From positions 62,001 to 126,000 of the forward strand of contig SAAO01000001.1 of assembly GCA_009929375.1 (NCBI GenBank): a stretch of 64,000 bases of DNA, given 5' to 3'. The notes under the pieces were generated by a model that was given only the letters and a program-made list of their open reading frames with translations, was not told where the DNA came from and ran no database searches. Below, in pieces: positions 17,388-26,685 of the stretch. Each line of letters begins with the position of its first letter. The stretch's first letter is position 1. This DNA comes from Bacteroidia bacterium (lineage in GTDB: Bacteria > Bacteroidota > Bacteroidia > Bacteroidales > Paludibacteraceae). The translations under genes and the position numbers were made by a program.

Positions 17388-18605
17388 TTATTGATTCATT
17401 TCTTTGTCAACAGCTTCGTACTCTTTATCCATTTTCAAACGATAGTAAATGTTTTTAAGCGTACGTTTATATTCCATTTCAGCAGGTTTCAACTCAGCTG
17501 CTTTTTTGAAGAAAGGAATTGATTCAGCAAATACTGCATCTGCTTTTTTCTTGGCTGCATTGTAAAGCTTATTATCTTTGATTTCGTTAGCGGCATCTGC
17601 CATTGCTACACCTTTGTTATAAATCAAACGACCAATTCCGGCATATGCATCAGCCTGCGTAGGATCGAGTTCGATAGCCTTGTCGAAAGCTTTACGTGCA
17701 TCTTCCAGATTTCCCATGTTTTCGTCGAGATTTCCTTTGATGTACTGATATTCAGCTTTGTTCGGGTCACGTTTGATAGCTGCATTCAGATATACAATTG
17801 CATCTTTGGCCTGATTTGAGAAAATGTAATAGTTGATCAGATTTTGCAGGAACCATGGTTCGTTAGGGAATTTTTCGAAACCGGCTTTCAATGTTTTCAC
17901 AAAGTTTACTGTATCTTTTTTCTTCAGATATTCTTCGTAAAGGAGCTGATGCACAATAAGTTCTTCGTAACCATCGTCTTTCAGATCTTCGTAATATGCA
18001 ATAGCTTTATCGCTCATTTCACCATTAGTTGCAGCAATAGCTGTATAATATTTGATCATGTAAAAAGTTGAGTCAGGTTTCAATTCACCATTCATCATTG
18101 GCAATGCAGGGATTCCCAGATATGTTTCAAATACTTTCACAGTAGCAGGATAATCTTTCTTTTCGAACAAATGTGCTCCGTAAGCTACCAAATTGGCTTG
18201 AGTAGTGTAATACTCTTTAATTTTGGCCTTGATGTCTTTCTGGAATTTAGGTTTGATTTTTCCTTTTGCATCAGGTAAACCATCGAGTTCATAAGCTTTA
18301 AGGAAGTATTCGTACGACTCCATAATAGCTTTACCTTTTACATCGGCATCAAACTTTTGTCCGAGCATTTGTTTTTTCAACTCAGCTTCGTTCTCTTTGT
18401 ATCCAATAGTACCGGCCACATACCAGGTCAGAGCCTGATTTTTGGTTATACTATCAGTAAGCGCTGGTTTTATGTCTTCGCGGGCACCCTTAAAGTCGGG
18501 CACTTCCATCAAAGCCTTATTTTTGGCCTTGGTTACGTTCTTTTTCTGAGCATAAGTGCCTGTCACACTTACAGCCAGAATAATGGCTAAAATAACTTTT
18601 TTCAT
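17388..18605 (-). CDS. secreted/periplasmic tetratricopeptide repeat protein
   Basis: A 405-residue protein with a signal peptide (MKKVILAIILAVSVTGTYAQ) and a TPR array across about 95-400. The clearest repeat is YQYIKGNLDENMGNLEDARKA followed by FDKAIELDPTQADAYAGIG (about 290-330). Charged segments such as KGKIKPKFQKDIKAKIKEYY look like solvent helices. TPR proteins of this size in Bacteroidetes are usually periplasmic scaffolds; the partner here is unknown. It is downstream of gyrA on the same strand, but a hairpin lies in the 77-bp gap, so it may be expressed separately. Confidence 0.8.
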   Translation of the reverse strand: MKKVILAIILAVSVTGTYAQKKNVTKAKNKALMEVPDFKGAREDIKPALTDSITKNQALTWYVAGTIGYKENEAELKKQMLGQKFDADVKGKAIMESYEYFLKAYELDGLPDAKGKIKPKFQKDIKAKIKEYYTTQANLVAYGAHLFEKKDYPATVKVFETYLGIPALPMMNGELKPDSTFYMIKYYTAIAATNGEMSDKAIAYYEDLKDDGYEELIVHQLLYEEYLKKKDTVNFVKTLKAGFEKFPNEPWFLQNLINYYIFSNQAKDAIVYLNAAIKRDPNKAEYQYIKGNLDENMGNLEDARKAFDKAIELDPTQADAYAGIGRLIYNKGVAMADAANEIKDNKLYNAAKKKADAVFAESIPFFKKAAELKPAEMEYKRTLKNIYYRLKMDKEYEAVDKEMNQ

Positions 18606-18644
18606 GACTTAATAATGTTTTATTTTTCTGATTATGATTTCAAT

Positions 18645-18674
18645 ACACCTGCCGGTATTTCTACCGGCAGGTGT
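18645..18674 (-). terminator. hairpin between gyrA and the TPR gene
   Basis: A 13-bp perfect stem ACACCTGCCGGTA / TACCGGCAGGTGT with a 4-base loop, 8 bp past the gyrA stop. The T tract is poor on the minus strand and better on the plus strand, so termination may be partial. Confidence 0.65.
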
Positions 18675-18682
18675 TGTTTTAT

Positions 18683-21301
18683 TTATTCTTCAGTATTCCG
18701 AACTTCTTCATTCGTTTCGGGCGATTGAACTGCAGCATCATTCACATCGATTGCAGATTCAGTTCCTTCCACATTCTCAACCACAACTTCCTCTTCTGTT
18801 TCAGTCGGCACTTTACAAACCGAAGCAATTTCGTCGTTGCGTTTTTCGAGATTGATTAAGCGAACTCCCTGTGTTGCACGTCCCATTACACGGATATTGG
18901 CAACTTTAAGACGGATAGCCACACCTGATTTATTGATAATCATAAGGTCGTTATCGTCGGTTACGCTCTTAATCGAAACCAGTTTTCCGGTTTTTTCGGT
19001 AATGTTCATTGTTTTCACACCTTTACCGCCACGGTTGGTAATACGGTAAACCGCAATAGGATTACCTTCTTCATCGAGCAGTAAATTGCCGTTCTCGTCT
19101 CTCTCGTCGAGCAGTGTACGTTTTCCGTAACCCTGTTGCGAAACTACCATTACAGTTTCGTTCGAGTCCTTACATACACAAATCATGCCAACTACTTCGT
19201 CCTGTCCATCTTCGTCGAGATCCATACCACGTACACCTGTAGCAGTTCGGCCCATTTCACGCACTTTCGACTCGTGGAAACGTATTGCACGACCATTGCG
19301 GTTGGCAAGAATCACATCACAGTTTCCATCAGTCATTCGTACCTGAATTACCTGATCATCTTCACGAATTGTAATCGCATTTACACCATTCTGACGAGGA
19401 CGTGAATAAGCTTCGAGTGACGTTTTCTTAATAACCCCGTTTTTGGTTGCAAAGATAAGGAAATGTGAGTTAATATATTCCTGATCATTAAGACCTTTTA
19501 CACGGATAAATGCATTTACTTTGTCGTCGCTTTCAATATTGAGCAAATTCTGAATAGCACGTCCTTTTGAGTTTTTGCTTCCTTCAGGAATTTCGTACAC
19601 TTTCAACCAGTAACAACGGCCTTTCTGGGTAAAGAACAGCATTGTATTGTGCATAGAAGCCGGATAGATATACTCGATAAAGTCCTCATCACGTGAGTCG
19701 CTACCTTTCGAGCCTACTCCTCCCCTGCCCTGAGCACGGAATTCGGAAAGTGCTGTACGTTTAATATATCCCAAATGCGAAATGGTGATAATCATATCAT
19801 CGTCCGAATAGAAATCTTCAGGATTAAATTCTTCGGATGCATATACAATTTGTGTACGACGTTCGTCGCCGTATTTATCTTTTACTTCGATAAGCTCATC
19901 TTTAATGATTTGCATACGAAGTTCCACTTTTTCAAGTATTTCCTTCAAACTGGCAATCAGAGCCAATACATCCTGATATTCGGCACGGAGCTTATCCTGC
20001 TCCATTCCGGTGAGCTGACGAAGTCGCATTTCAACAATGGCACGCGACTGTATTTCAGACAGTCCGAAGCGTTCCATAAGGCGTGTACGGGCTTCTTCAG
20101 GGTTTTTCGAATCACGGATAATCTGAATAGCTTCATCTAGATTGTCCAGAATAATCATAAATCCTTCGAGCAGGTGAGCACGTTTTTCAGCTTCAGCAAG
20201 TTCAAATTGTGTACGGCGAATAACTACTTCGTGACGGTGTTCCACAAAATAGTGAATCAAATCCTTCAGGTTCAGCATGCGTGGACGGCCGTTTACAAGT
20301 GCAATATTGTTCACACTGAAAGACGACTGCAAAGCTGTCATTTTAAATAACTTATTCAGAACCACATTTGAGTTTGCATCGCGTTTGATATCAATCACAA
20401 TACGCATACCTTCACGGTCCGACTCATCATTGATATGTGCAATACCTTCCACTTTTTTCTCTTCCACAAGGGCTACTACCGATTTGATAAGTTCCACCTT
20501 GTTCACCATATATGGAATTTCGTTGATCACGATTTTCTCACGTCCCTGAGCATCTGTTTCAATTTCTACTTTGGAACGAACCACAACACGACCACGACCT
20601 GTTTCAAAAGCATCTTTTACGCCTGAATAACCGTAGATAATACCTCCTGTGGGGAAATCAGGTGCTTTGATATACTTCATCAAATCAGCAATTTCCAGAT
20701 CTCTGTTGTCGATGTATGCCACAATAGCATCCACAGCTTCCGAAAGATTGTGCGGAGCCATATTGGTAGCCATACCCACAGCAATACCCGATGAACCGTT
20801 TACGAGCAGGTTAGGAATTCGGGTAGGCAATACAACCGGTTCTTTCAGCGTATCGTCGAAGTTCAACTGAAAATCCACTGTGTCTTTATTGATATCGACC
20901 AGCATATCTTCGGCCAGTTTACGAAGTCGGGCTTCAGTATAACGCATAGCCGCAGGACTATCACCATCTACCGAACCAAAGTTTCCCTGTCCATCCACAA
21001 GCGGATATCTCATAGCCCAGGGCTGTGCCAGACGCACCAGCGTACCGTAAATTGAAGAGTCGCCGTGAGGGTGGTATTTACCCATTACCTCACCCACAAT
21101 TCTGGCGGATTTTTTGTATGGTTTATCGGAGTTGTTACCCAATTCATTCATTCCGAAAAGGACACGACGGTGAACCGGTTTAAAACCATCGCGTACATCG
21201 GGCAACGCACGCGAAACAATCACCGACATGGAATAATCGATGTACGAAGATTTCATTTCTTCATCGATATTCACTTTGATAATTCTGTCTTGATCAATCA
21301 T
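18683..21301 (-). CDS. gyrA: DNA gyrase subunit A
   Basis: An 872-residue type IIA topoisomerase subunit that breaks and rejoins DNA to introduce negative supercoils. Features in order: the N-terminal [20 protein letters not shown], the winged-helix quinolone region with [11 protein letters not shown] at about 77-87, the catalytic Tyr in RYTEARL (about residue 119), the tower and coiled-coil exit gate, and the C-terminal beta-pinwheel with the GyrA box [10 protein letters not shown] (about 520-529). This box marks true GyrA rather than ParC. The acidic tail is also usual. The position matching E. coli Ser83 is Ser, while that matching Asp87 is Gly; the latter may be lineage-normal. Confidence 0.96.
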   Translation of the reverse strand: MIDQDRIIKVNIDEEMKSSYIDYSMSVIVSRALPDVRDGFKPVHRRVLFGMNELGNNSDKPYKKSARIVGEVMGKYHPHGDSSIYGTLVRLAQPWAMRYPLVDGQGNFGSVDGDSPAAMRYTEARLRKLAEDMLVDINKDTVDFQLNFDDTLKEPVVLPTRIPNLLVNGSSGIAVGMATNMAPHNLSEAVDAIVAYIDNRDLEIADLMKYIKAPDFPTGGIIYGYSGVKDAFETGRGRVVVRSKVEIETDAQGREKIVINEIPYMVNKVELIKSVVALVEEKKVEGIAHINDESDREGMRIVIDIKRDANSNVVLNKLFKMTALQSSFSVNNIALVNGRPRMLNLKDLIHYFVEHRHEVVIRRTQFELAEAEKRAHLLEGFMIILDNLDEAIQIIRDSKNPEEARTRLMERFGLSEIQSRAIVEMRLRQLTGMEQDKLRAEYQDVLALIASLKEILEKVELRMQIIKDELIEVKDKYGDERRTQIVYASEEFNPEDFYSDDDMIITISHLGYIKRTALSEFRAQGRGGVGSKGSDSRDEDFIEYIYPASMHNTMLFFTQKGRCYWLKVYEIPEGSKNSKGRAIQNLLNIESDDKVNAFIRVKGLNDQEYINSHFLIFATKNGVIKKTSLEAYSRPRQNGVNAITIREDDQVIQVRMTDGNCDVILANRNGRAIRFHESKVREMGRTATGVRGMDLDEDGQDEVVGMICVCKDSNETVMVVSQQGYGKRTLLDERDENGNLLLDEEGNPIAVYRITNRGGKGVKTMNITEKTGKLVSIKSVTDDNDLMIINKSGVAIRLKVANIRVMGRATQGVRLINLEKRNDEIASVCKVPTETEEEVVVENVEGTESAIDVNDAAVQSPETNEEVRNTEE

Positions 21302-21594
21302 CTATATTTAATTTTGTTACTTTCAAAAAAACGCACTAAATTACTACTTTTTATTGGATTTGGCAAGCAAATCAGGTATTTTTTAGTCAGTTTAAAGAAG
21401 GGACATCGAGACACTTCCCATACCATTATAAATCAACAAATTAAATACATATTCAGAACAATTTCCAAACATTTTTACAGGCATCAGAATGATTATAAAA
21501 AAATGAGATTGCCAACAGTTTTAATCCTGTTTGACAATCTCATTTTTAACCTGTATTTACTTTCGGAATTTAGGAGCTAAATCCTTCTCAAAAG
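21302..21594. other. gap between gyrA and the DoxX gene
   Basis: 293 bp, AT-rich. It holds the DoxX terminator (21500-21546) and presumably the gyrA promoter, for which I see no consensus box. Confidence 0.4.
21500..21546 (-). terminator. terminator after the DoxX gene
   Basis: Outer stem AAAATGAGATTG / CAATCTCATTTT with a nested AACAG/CTGTT stem. On the minus strand the hairpin is followed by a run of seven T. Confidence 0.82.
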
Positions 21595-22056
21595 TTATTT
21601 TTTACAAATACGGGTCTGAATTTTAGCGTACACATTACGCAATACATAATCAACAGAATGTCTTCCGGGACCTGTAAATATCAGAGCCACATAAATGAAC
21701 AAATAAAGCAGTGAAAGTTCTTTGGCTGCAAACGGATCGGCGCCATGCACAACAAACGCAGCCACAGCCATTCCTATGACCAGAGGAATAGCAGCCAGTC
21801 GTGTAAACAGGCCGAAAATAAGCAGAATTGAGCAGAAAAACTCAGCAAATACGATCAGTCCCAGCGACAAACCGGAACCCAGACCAATCGGATCGGGAAA
21901 AACGGCACTGAGCGTATCGAAATTTGATAATTTTTGCCAACCGTGAGTCAGCATAAAAATTCCGGCAGCCAAACGTAAAACCACCAGACCATAACTTACA
22001 AGCGTGTCGTTACTGATACCGCAACATGTTGATTTAGTTGTATTTTCCATATTCAT
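21595..22056 (-). CDS. DoxX family membrane protein
   Basis: A 153-residue protein with four predicted membrane helices at about 20-38, 60-85, 88-106 and 112-132. The motif RLAAGIFMLTHGWQKL is typical of DoxX, as is the short loop HGADPFAAKELSLLYLFIYVALIFTGPGRHSVD. DoxX proteins are small inner-membrane proteins linked in some bacteria to thiol stress or quinone chemistry; no precise function can be assigned. A Cys pair sits at the N-terminus (STCCGIS). An ATG two codons in (MENTTK) is an equally good start. It lies 83 bp downstream of ispE on the same strand. Confidence 0.85.
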   Translation of the reverse strand: MNMENTTKSTCCGISNDTLVSYGLVVLRLAAGIFMLTHGWQKLSNFDTLSAVFPDPIGLGSGLSLGLIVFAEFFCSILLIFGLFTRLAAIPLVIGMAVAAFVVHGADPFAAKELSLLYLFIYVALIFTGPGRHSVDYVLRNVYAKIQTRICKK

Positions 22057-22139
22057 TTTATTTTTAAATTTATGTGGATAAACAACAGTGGGTCCGAATT
22101 GTTTAAAAAACAGCTTTTCTCCTGTTAAGGAAACACTGT

Positions 22140-22958
22140 TTAACGTAGTTCGCCTCCGGTAATAAAACAGTTGTCGAATGCGGGAAGTTGCTCCGGCTCT
22201 GAAGCAAACAAGCCGTAAACCGATGAACCGGAACCCGACATGGAAGCGTACAAAGCGCCTGCACTGTAAAGCGATTCTTTAATTTCAGCAATTTGCGGAT
22301 AACGTGCAAAAACCGACTTTTCGAAATCATTTACAATAAGATCTTTCCATTGCTCAACCGGTAATTTTATCAATTCAGGGAGCGAAGCCTCTGGCTTGCG
22401 TGGAACAACCAATGAGTAAGCCTCAGGGGTGGATACATGAATATCAGGCTTTACGAGCACCAGAAAATATCCGGCCAGCGACAAATCCGTTTCGCTGAAC
22501 ACATTTCCGATACCTGTGGCAAAAACAGGTTTGTTTTTGATAAAAACCGGACAATCGGCTCCGAGTTGAACAGCGTAAACTTCAAGCTTCTCATCCGAAA
22601 GACCAAGCTCTGCCATTTCGTTCAGCATTTTCAGCATAAAAGCAGCATCAGCCGATCCACCGCCTAATCCCGCACCAAACGGAATATGCTTCACAAGCGA
22701 AATATCAATGGGCGGAAGAGGAAAATCCTGCTGCAACAAACGATACGCTTTCAAAATCAGATTTTGCTCCGGATCGCCATCAATAGCTATTCCCGACGAT
22801 GCAAAACTATAGTCATCGCAGGTTTCAGAGGGCTGTACTTCGAGCACATCGCACAAACCAATCGGATAAAAAACTGTTTCAAGATTGTGATATCCATCGG
22901 GACGTTTCCCGGTAATATTCAAACCGATATTTATTTTGGCATTGGGGAATGAAAGCAT
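22140..22958 (-). CDS. ispE: IspE, 4-diphosphocytidyl-2-C-methyl-D-erythritol kinase
   Basis: A 272-residue GHMP kinase that phosphorylates CDP-methylerythritol in the MEP pathway for isoprenoid precursors. Family marks are AKINIGLNITGKRPDGYHNL at the N-terminus, with the conserved Lys and Asn, the ATP loop PFGAGLGGGSADAAF (about 91-105), and the third GHMP motif ASMSGSGSSVYGLF (about 238-251). Length is normal (about 270-290). Its presence shows this organism uses the non-mevalonate route. The upstream gap contains only small repeats. Nothing is odd about the gene. Confidence 0.95.
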   Translation of the reverse strand: MLSFPNAKINIGLNITGKRPDGYHNLETVFYPIGLCDVLEVQPSETCDDYSFASSGIAIDGDPEQNLILKAYRLLQQDFPLPPIDISLVKHIPFGAGLGGGSADAAFMLKMLNEMAELGLSDEKLEVYAVQLGADCPVFIKNKPVFATGIGNVFSETDLSLAGYFLVLVKPDIHVSTPEAYSLVVPRKPEASLPELIKLPVEQWKDLIVNDFEKSVFARYPQIAEIKESLYSAGALYASMSGSGSSVYGLFASEPEQLPAFDNCFITGGELR

Positions 22959-23300
22959 GTTTCTTTTATTTTGGGTTTCAAAGTTTAAACATTCAAGAGT
23001 TTCAGGGTTTAAATTCGGGATTTGAAGATTTGAAAATTTGAAGATTTTAGGCTTCAGAAGTGATTCTCATCAAATCGCGCATCCATTACTCTTAACTATC
23101 GATTATGCATTGTCAATTATTCTTACCGTTTTTCAAAAGACGCAGCAAAAGTACTGATTTTCGGCGAAACAAAAACATATCGTATTCTGTTGAACCAAAA
23201 GTTTTCAACAGGCTGTTGAAACATTTCAGATTGAAAAACGGCAAATGTTTTGTATTTTTGAATCCCCAAAAATTATCACAGCTTTTGACCAAACAAAATA
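22959..23300. other. gap between ispE and dnaB with minisatellite
   Basis: 342 bp between divergent genes. About 22975-23055 is built of TTTGAAGATTTGAAAATTTG-like units, also seen at 41815-41950. The dnaB promoter lies at 23231-23260. No gene is seen. Confidence 0.6.
23231..23260 (+). promoter_or_regulatory. dnaB promoter (-33/-7)
   Basis: TTG at 23231-23233, a 19-bp spacer, then TATTTTTG at 23253-23260: a full match to the Bacteroidetes sigma-ABfr type promoter, about 40 bp before the dnaB ATG. Confidence 0.58.
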
Positions 23301-24848
23301 ATGGCAGAAAAACGCACTTATAACAAAAAACAAAATTCGCCACAGCCTATCCAGGCAAACGAATATGGCAAATTACCACCTCAGGCACCCGAACTCGAAG
23401 AGGCTGTGCTGGGTGCTATCATGATTGAGAAAGATGCCTATTCACTGATTTCCGAAATTCTGAAACCGGAGTGTTTCTACAAAACAGCCAATCAGAAGAT
23501 TTTCGAAGCCATTATGACCCTGGCTTTGCATCAGGAACCTATCGACATGCATACTGTCACCGAACAGTTGCGTCGAAATGGCACTATCGACGAAATCGGA
23601 GGACCATACTACATTACCCTGCTCACTGCAAAAGTTTCGTCGGCTGCTCACCTCGAATATCACGCACGCATTATTGTGCAAAAATTCCTTGCCCGTGAGC
23701 TGATTCGTGTGTCTTCCGAGATTCAGACCAAAGCGTTTGATGACAAAACCGATGTGGACGACCTGATGCAGGAAGCAGAAGGAATGCTTTTTGAAGTTTC
23801 GCAACGTAACCTCAAAAAGGATGTGACACAAATAAACCCTGTCATCGAAGAAGCGCGAAACCGTATGCTTATTGCGGCCACCAAACAGGGAGCCAGTGGT
23901 ATCCCAAGCGGTTTTCATGCGCTCGACAAAATTACATCCGGTTGGCAGCGTTCCGACCTTATTATTATTGCTGCCCGTCCTGCCATGGGTAAAACAGCCT
24001 TTATTCTTTCTATGGCCAAAAACATGGCGGTGGATTACAACTCACCTGTTGCTGTTTTCTCGCTTGAAATGTCGAACGTTCAGCTCGTGAACCGTTTGAT
24101 TATGAACGTTTGTCAGCTTGAAGGGGAAAAAATCAAAAACGGACAGCTTGATCAGTACGAATGGGAAAAATTCGACCGCGATATCAACAACCTGCTCGAT
24201 GCTCCGCTTTTTGTGGACGATACGCCCAGTTTGTCGGTTTTCGAATTGCGAAGTAAAGCCCGCCGACTGGTAAAAGAGCACAAAGTTTCATGTATTGTCA
24301 TCGACTACCTTCAGCTGATGAATGCCAGCGGAATGGGATTCGGAAGCCGTGAACAGGAAGTAAGTATCATTTCGCGCTCGCTCAAGGGACTTGCCAAAGA
24401 GCTCGACATCCCGATCATTGCACTTTCGCAGCTCAACCGTGGTGTGGAAGGTCGTACCGGTATCGAAGGAAAACGTCCGCAGCTTTCCGACCTTCGTGAG
24501 TCGGGAGCCATTGAGCAAGATGCCGACATGGTTTGCTTTATTCACCGTCCTGAATATTACAAAATCACAGAAGATGCGCAGGGAAATTCGCTGGTGGGAC
24601 TTGCCGAGATTATCGTGGCCAAACACCGTAACGGTGCCACGGCCGATGTGCAGCTCAAGTTTAAAGGTCAGTACGCCAAGTTTATGAATAAGGACGATAT
24701 TATGGACGATGAAAATCAGTTCGATGGCTATCAGACTATTTCATCGAAAATAAACGATGGCGGAACAGCATTTTATGGAGAAGGACAGATTTCCACACCT
24801 CCCAATAATGCATTTCCGGGTGGAGGAAACAACGAAACTCCTTTTTAA
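23301..24848 (+). CDS. dnaB: DnaB, replicative DNA helicase
   Basis: A 515-residue hexameric helicase that unwinds DNA at the fork. The N-terminal DnaB domain (about 28-130, with LEEAVLGAIMIEKDAY) binds primase; a linker leads to the RecA-like domain. Walker A is ARPAMGKTAF with Lys231; Walker B is CIVIDYLQLM (about 332-341), and DnaB motif 4 appears as LSDLRESGAIEQDADMVCFIHRPE. The C-terminal tail is Gly/Asn/Pro-rich and flexible. Length is typical for Bacteroidetes. No intein or frameshift is seen. Confidence 0.97.
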   Translation: MAEKRTYNKKQNSPQPIQANEYGKLPPQAPELEEAVLGAIMIEKDAYSLISEILKPECFYKTANQKIFEAIMTLALHQEPIDMHTVTEQLRRNGTIDEIGGPYYITLLTAKVSSAAHLEYHARIIVQKFLARELIRVSSEIQTKAFDDKTDVDDLMQEAEGMLFEVSQRNLKKDVTQINPVIEEARNRMLIAATKQGASGIPSGFHALDKITSGWQRSDLIIIAARPAMGKTAFILSMAKNMAVDYNSPVAVFSLEMSNVQLVNRLIMNVCQLEGEKIKNGQLDQYEWEKFDRDINNLLDAPLFVDDTPSLSVFELRSKARRLVKEHKVSCIVIDYLQLMNASGMGFGSREQEVSIISRSLKGLAKELDIPIIALSQLNRGVEGRTGIEGKRPQLSDLRESGAIEQDADMVCFIHRPEYYKITEDAQGNSLVGLAEIIVAKHRNGATADVQLKFKGQYAKFMNKDDIMDDENQFDGYQTISSKINDGGTAFYGEGQISTPPNNAFPGGGNNETPF

Positions 24849-24913
24849 AGAAAGTGAGAAAGTAGGGAGCAAGAAGGTAAGAAAGTAAGGAGTAAGAAGT
24901 AAGAAAGTGAGAA
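24849..24913. repeat. purine-rich GAAAGTAAG minisatellite
   Basis: About 60 bp after the dnaB stop made of near-tandem AAGAAAGTGAG / AAGAAAGTAAGGAG units, on the plus strand almost free of pyrimidines except T. It has no coding sense. Confidence 0.65.
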
Positions 24914-25028
24914 GAACGCAAATTGCGCAAGTTCCACAAATTTCAGTAAATCTCAATTTTATGTTTTTGAGCAAAACACATAAGAGATTAGATGATTTAA
25001 TTTGTGAGAATTTGCGCAATTTGCGTTC
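24914..25028. repeat. MITE-like inverted repeat
   Basis: Perfect 17-bp arms GAACGCAAATTGCGCAA (24914-24930) and its reverse complement (25012-25028) close a 115-bp element; similarity extends inward with ACAAATT on both arms. Each arm itself contains the palindrome TTGCGCAA. No transposase is inside. Confidence 0.72.
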
Positions 25029-25057
25029 AATAAAACTCCTAAAGGCAAAGCCTCTTT

Positions 25058-26473
25058 TTAGCTATTTTTCTGAAATTCATCAATCATAGCAGGTGCTACC
25101 TTCATCATAAATTCCTTTGCAGCTTCGTATTCATTTGGAATTTCACCATCGAGAATAGCGTCTTTAATCCGCATTTTTATATCGCCCACAATAGCACAGG
25201 CAGGCAAATTAAAAATTTGCATAATTTCGAGTCCGCTCACAGGAGGCTGAAAATTTCGAACACGGTCCTTTTCCTCTATCTCCTTTAGTTTACGCCTTAC
25301 CAACTGAAAGTTCGATTTGAAGCGTTTTACTTTTTCAGGATTTTTCGAGGTAATATCTGCCTCGCACAAAGTCATCAGATCTTCGATATCATCACCCGCA
25401 TCAAACAGTAAACGACGTACAGCCGAATCGGTTACTTCATCTTCGCTAAGCACAATCGGACGCATATGAAGCGACACCATTTTCTGCACATACTTCATTT
25501 TCTCGTTAGTGGGAAGTTTCATTCTCCTGAAAATTTCGGGAATCATTTTTTCACCCACAAAGTTATGATTATGAAAAGTCCAGCCCAGACGGGTATCGAA
25601 ACGTTTGGTACGTGGTTTGCCAATATCGTGCAAAAGCGCCGACCAGCGCAACCATAAATTATCGGTCGTTTGACAAATGCCATCGAGCACCGCCAGCGTA
25701 TGATAAAAATTGTCCTTATGCCCTACTCCATCCTTTGTTTCAGCACCTTTCAACGCCAGTAGTTCAGGGAAAATAAGTTCAAGTAAACCTGTTTTCTCCA
25801 GCAAAATAAAGCCTACCGAAGGTTTTCGCGAAAGCATGATTTTATTCAGTTCGTCGGCAATTCTTTCTTTCGAAATAATGGAAATACGTTCTTTGTTTCG
25901 GGCAATGGCATCAAAGGTATTGCCTTCGAGGAAAAAGCCAAGCTGAGCCGAAAAACGAATACCACGCATCATGCGCAACGGGTCGTCAGAGAAAGTAATA
26001 TCGGGGTTAAGAGGCGTACGAATCACAAAATTTTGCAGATCGGTAAGGCCACCAAACGGATCCACAAGCTCACCAAAGCGATCTTTGTTAAGGCATAAAG
26101 CCAGCGCATTAATCGTAAAATCACGCCGGTTCTGGTCATCTTCGAGCGTTCCATCCTCCACAATCGGCTTACGCGAATCGCGCTGATATGATTCTTTGCG
26201 CGCTCCGACAAATTCCACTTCAAGGTCTTTGTGTTTGATTTGCGCAGTGCCAAAGTTTTTAAAAACAGTCAGTTTCGATTTCTTTCCGAGTATTTCGGCC
26301 ACACGTGTCGCCAGCTCAATGCCACTTCCCACCACGACCACATCGATATCCTTCGATGCACGTTTCAGGAAAATATCACGCACAAAGCCTCCAATGACGT
26401 AACATTCGCATCCCATGCCATCAGCTGCTTCCGAAATTATCTCAAATATCTTATGTTGTAAATGTTCTTTCAA
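25058..26473 (-). CDS. cca: CCA tRNA nucleotidyltransferase with HD domain
   Basis: A 471-residue class II nucleotidyltransferase. The head has GGFVRDIFLKRASKDIDVVV (about 28-47) with the metal-binding DxD, the RRDFTINALAL template motif (about 135-145) and DPLRMMRGIRFSAQLGF. A C-terminal HD domain shows VGHKDNFYHTLAVLDG and LLHDIGKPRTKRF (about 250-295), with the His-Asp metal pair. Such proteins add or repair the 3' CCA of tRNAs; poly(A) polymerase is the alternative within the fold, but Bacteroidetes members with the HD domain are taken as CCA enzymes. Its stop lies 29 bp from a MITE-like element. Confidence 0.92.
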   Translation of the reverse strand: MKEHLQHKIFEIISEAADGMGCECYVIGGFVRDIFLKRASKDIDVVVVGSGIELATRVAEILGKKSKLTVFKNFGTAQIKHKDLEVEFVGARKESYQRDSRKPIVEDGTLEDDQNRRDFTINALALCLNKDRFGELVDPFGGLTDLQNFVIRTPLNPDITFSDDPLRMMRGIRFSAQLGFFLEGNTFDAIARNKERISIISKERIADELNKIMLSRKPSVGFILLEKTGLLELIFPELLALKGAETKDGVGHKDNFYHTLAVLDGICQTTDNLWLRWSALLHDIGKPRTKRFDTRLGWTFHNHNFVGEKMIPEIFRRMKLPTNEKMKYVQKMVSLHMRPIVLSEDEVTDSAVRRLLFDAGDDIEDLMTLCEADITSKNPEKVKRFKSNFQLVRRKLKEIEEKDRVRNFQPPVSGLEIMQIFNLPACAIVGDIKMRIKDAILDGEIPNEYEAAKEFMMKVAPAMIDEFQKNS

Positions 26474-26580
26474 GTGTTTTATAATTATTTTCTGTCAAAA
26501 TGCAATCCACAAACAAACAGCACTTTTTGCAGCTGCATATGGTTTTTTGGCTGTTTCTATCCAACCTTTTTTACGAAGCG

Positions 26581-26611
26581 CAAAATTACTGCAATAAATT
26601 TAAAACCACAA
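26581..26611 (-). promoter_or_regulatory. candidate cca promoter
   Basis: On the minus strand TTG (26611-26609), a 20-bp spacer and TAATTTTG (26588-26581) match the Bacteroidetes promoter. The start codon is 108 bp downstream, so the leader would be about 100 nt. Confidence 0.45.
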
Positions 26612-26631
26612 GTCAGCCGGCACACATAAAA

Positions 26632-26666
26632 AAGGCTGCATCAACATATTGCGACACAGCCATTTT
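26632..26666 (-). terminator. terminator after the beta-CASP gene
   Basis: Stem GGCTG / CAGCC; on the minus strand the hairpin ends in TTTTTT, 20 bp past the stop at 26686. The stem is short. Confidence 0.6.
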
Positions 26667-26685
26667 TAATATAATCAGGTACTTT

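Noticed and set aside
18683-21301. ParC instead of GyrA
   Set aside because: The C-terminal region contains a GyrA box ([10 protein letters not shown]) and the six-blade pinwheel length expected of GyrA.
22959-23100. tRNA gene suggested by GGGTTTAAATTCGGG
   Set aside because: No acceptor stem or cloverleaf can be drawn; the sequence belongs to a TTTGAAGA minisatellite. No tRNA was found elsewhere in the window.
24914-25028. Insertion sequence
   Set aside because: The element is only 115 bp and has no transposase, so at most it is a MITE; no transposase fragment was seen anywhere in the window.
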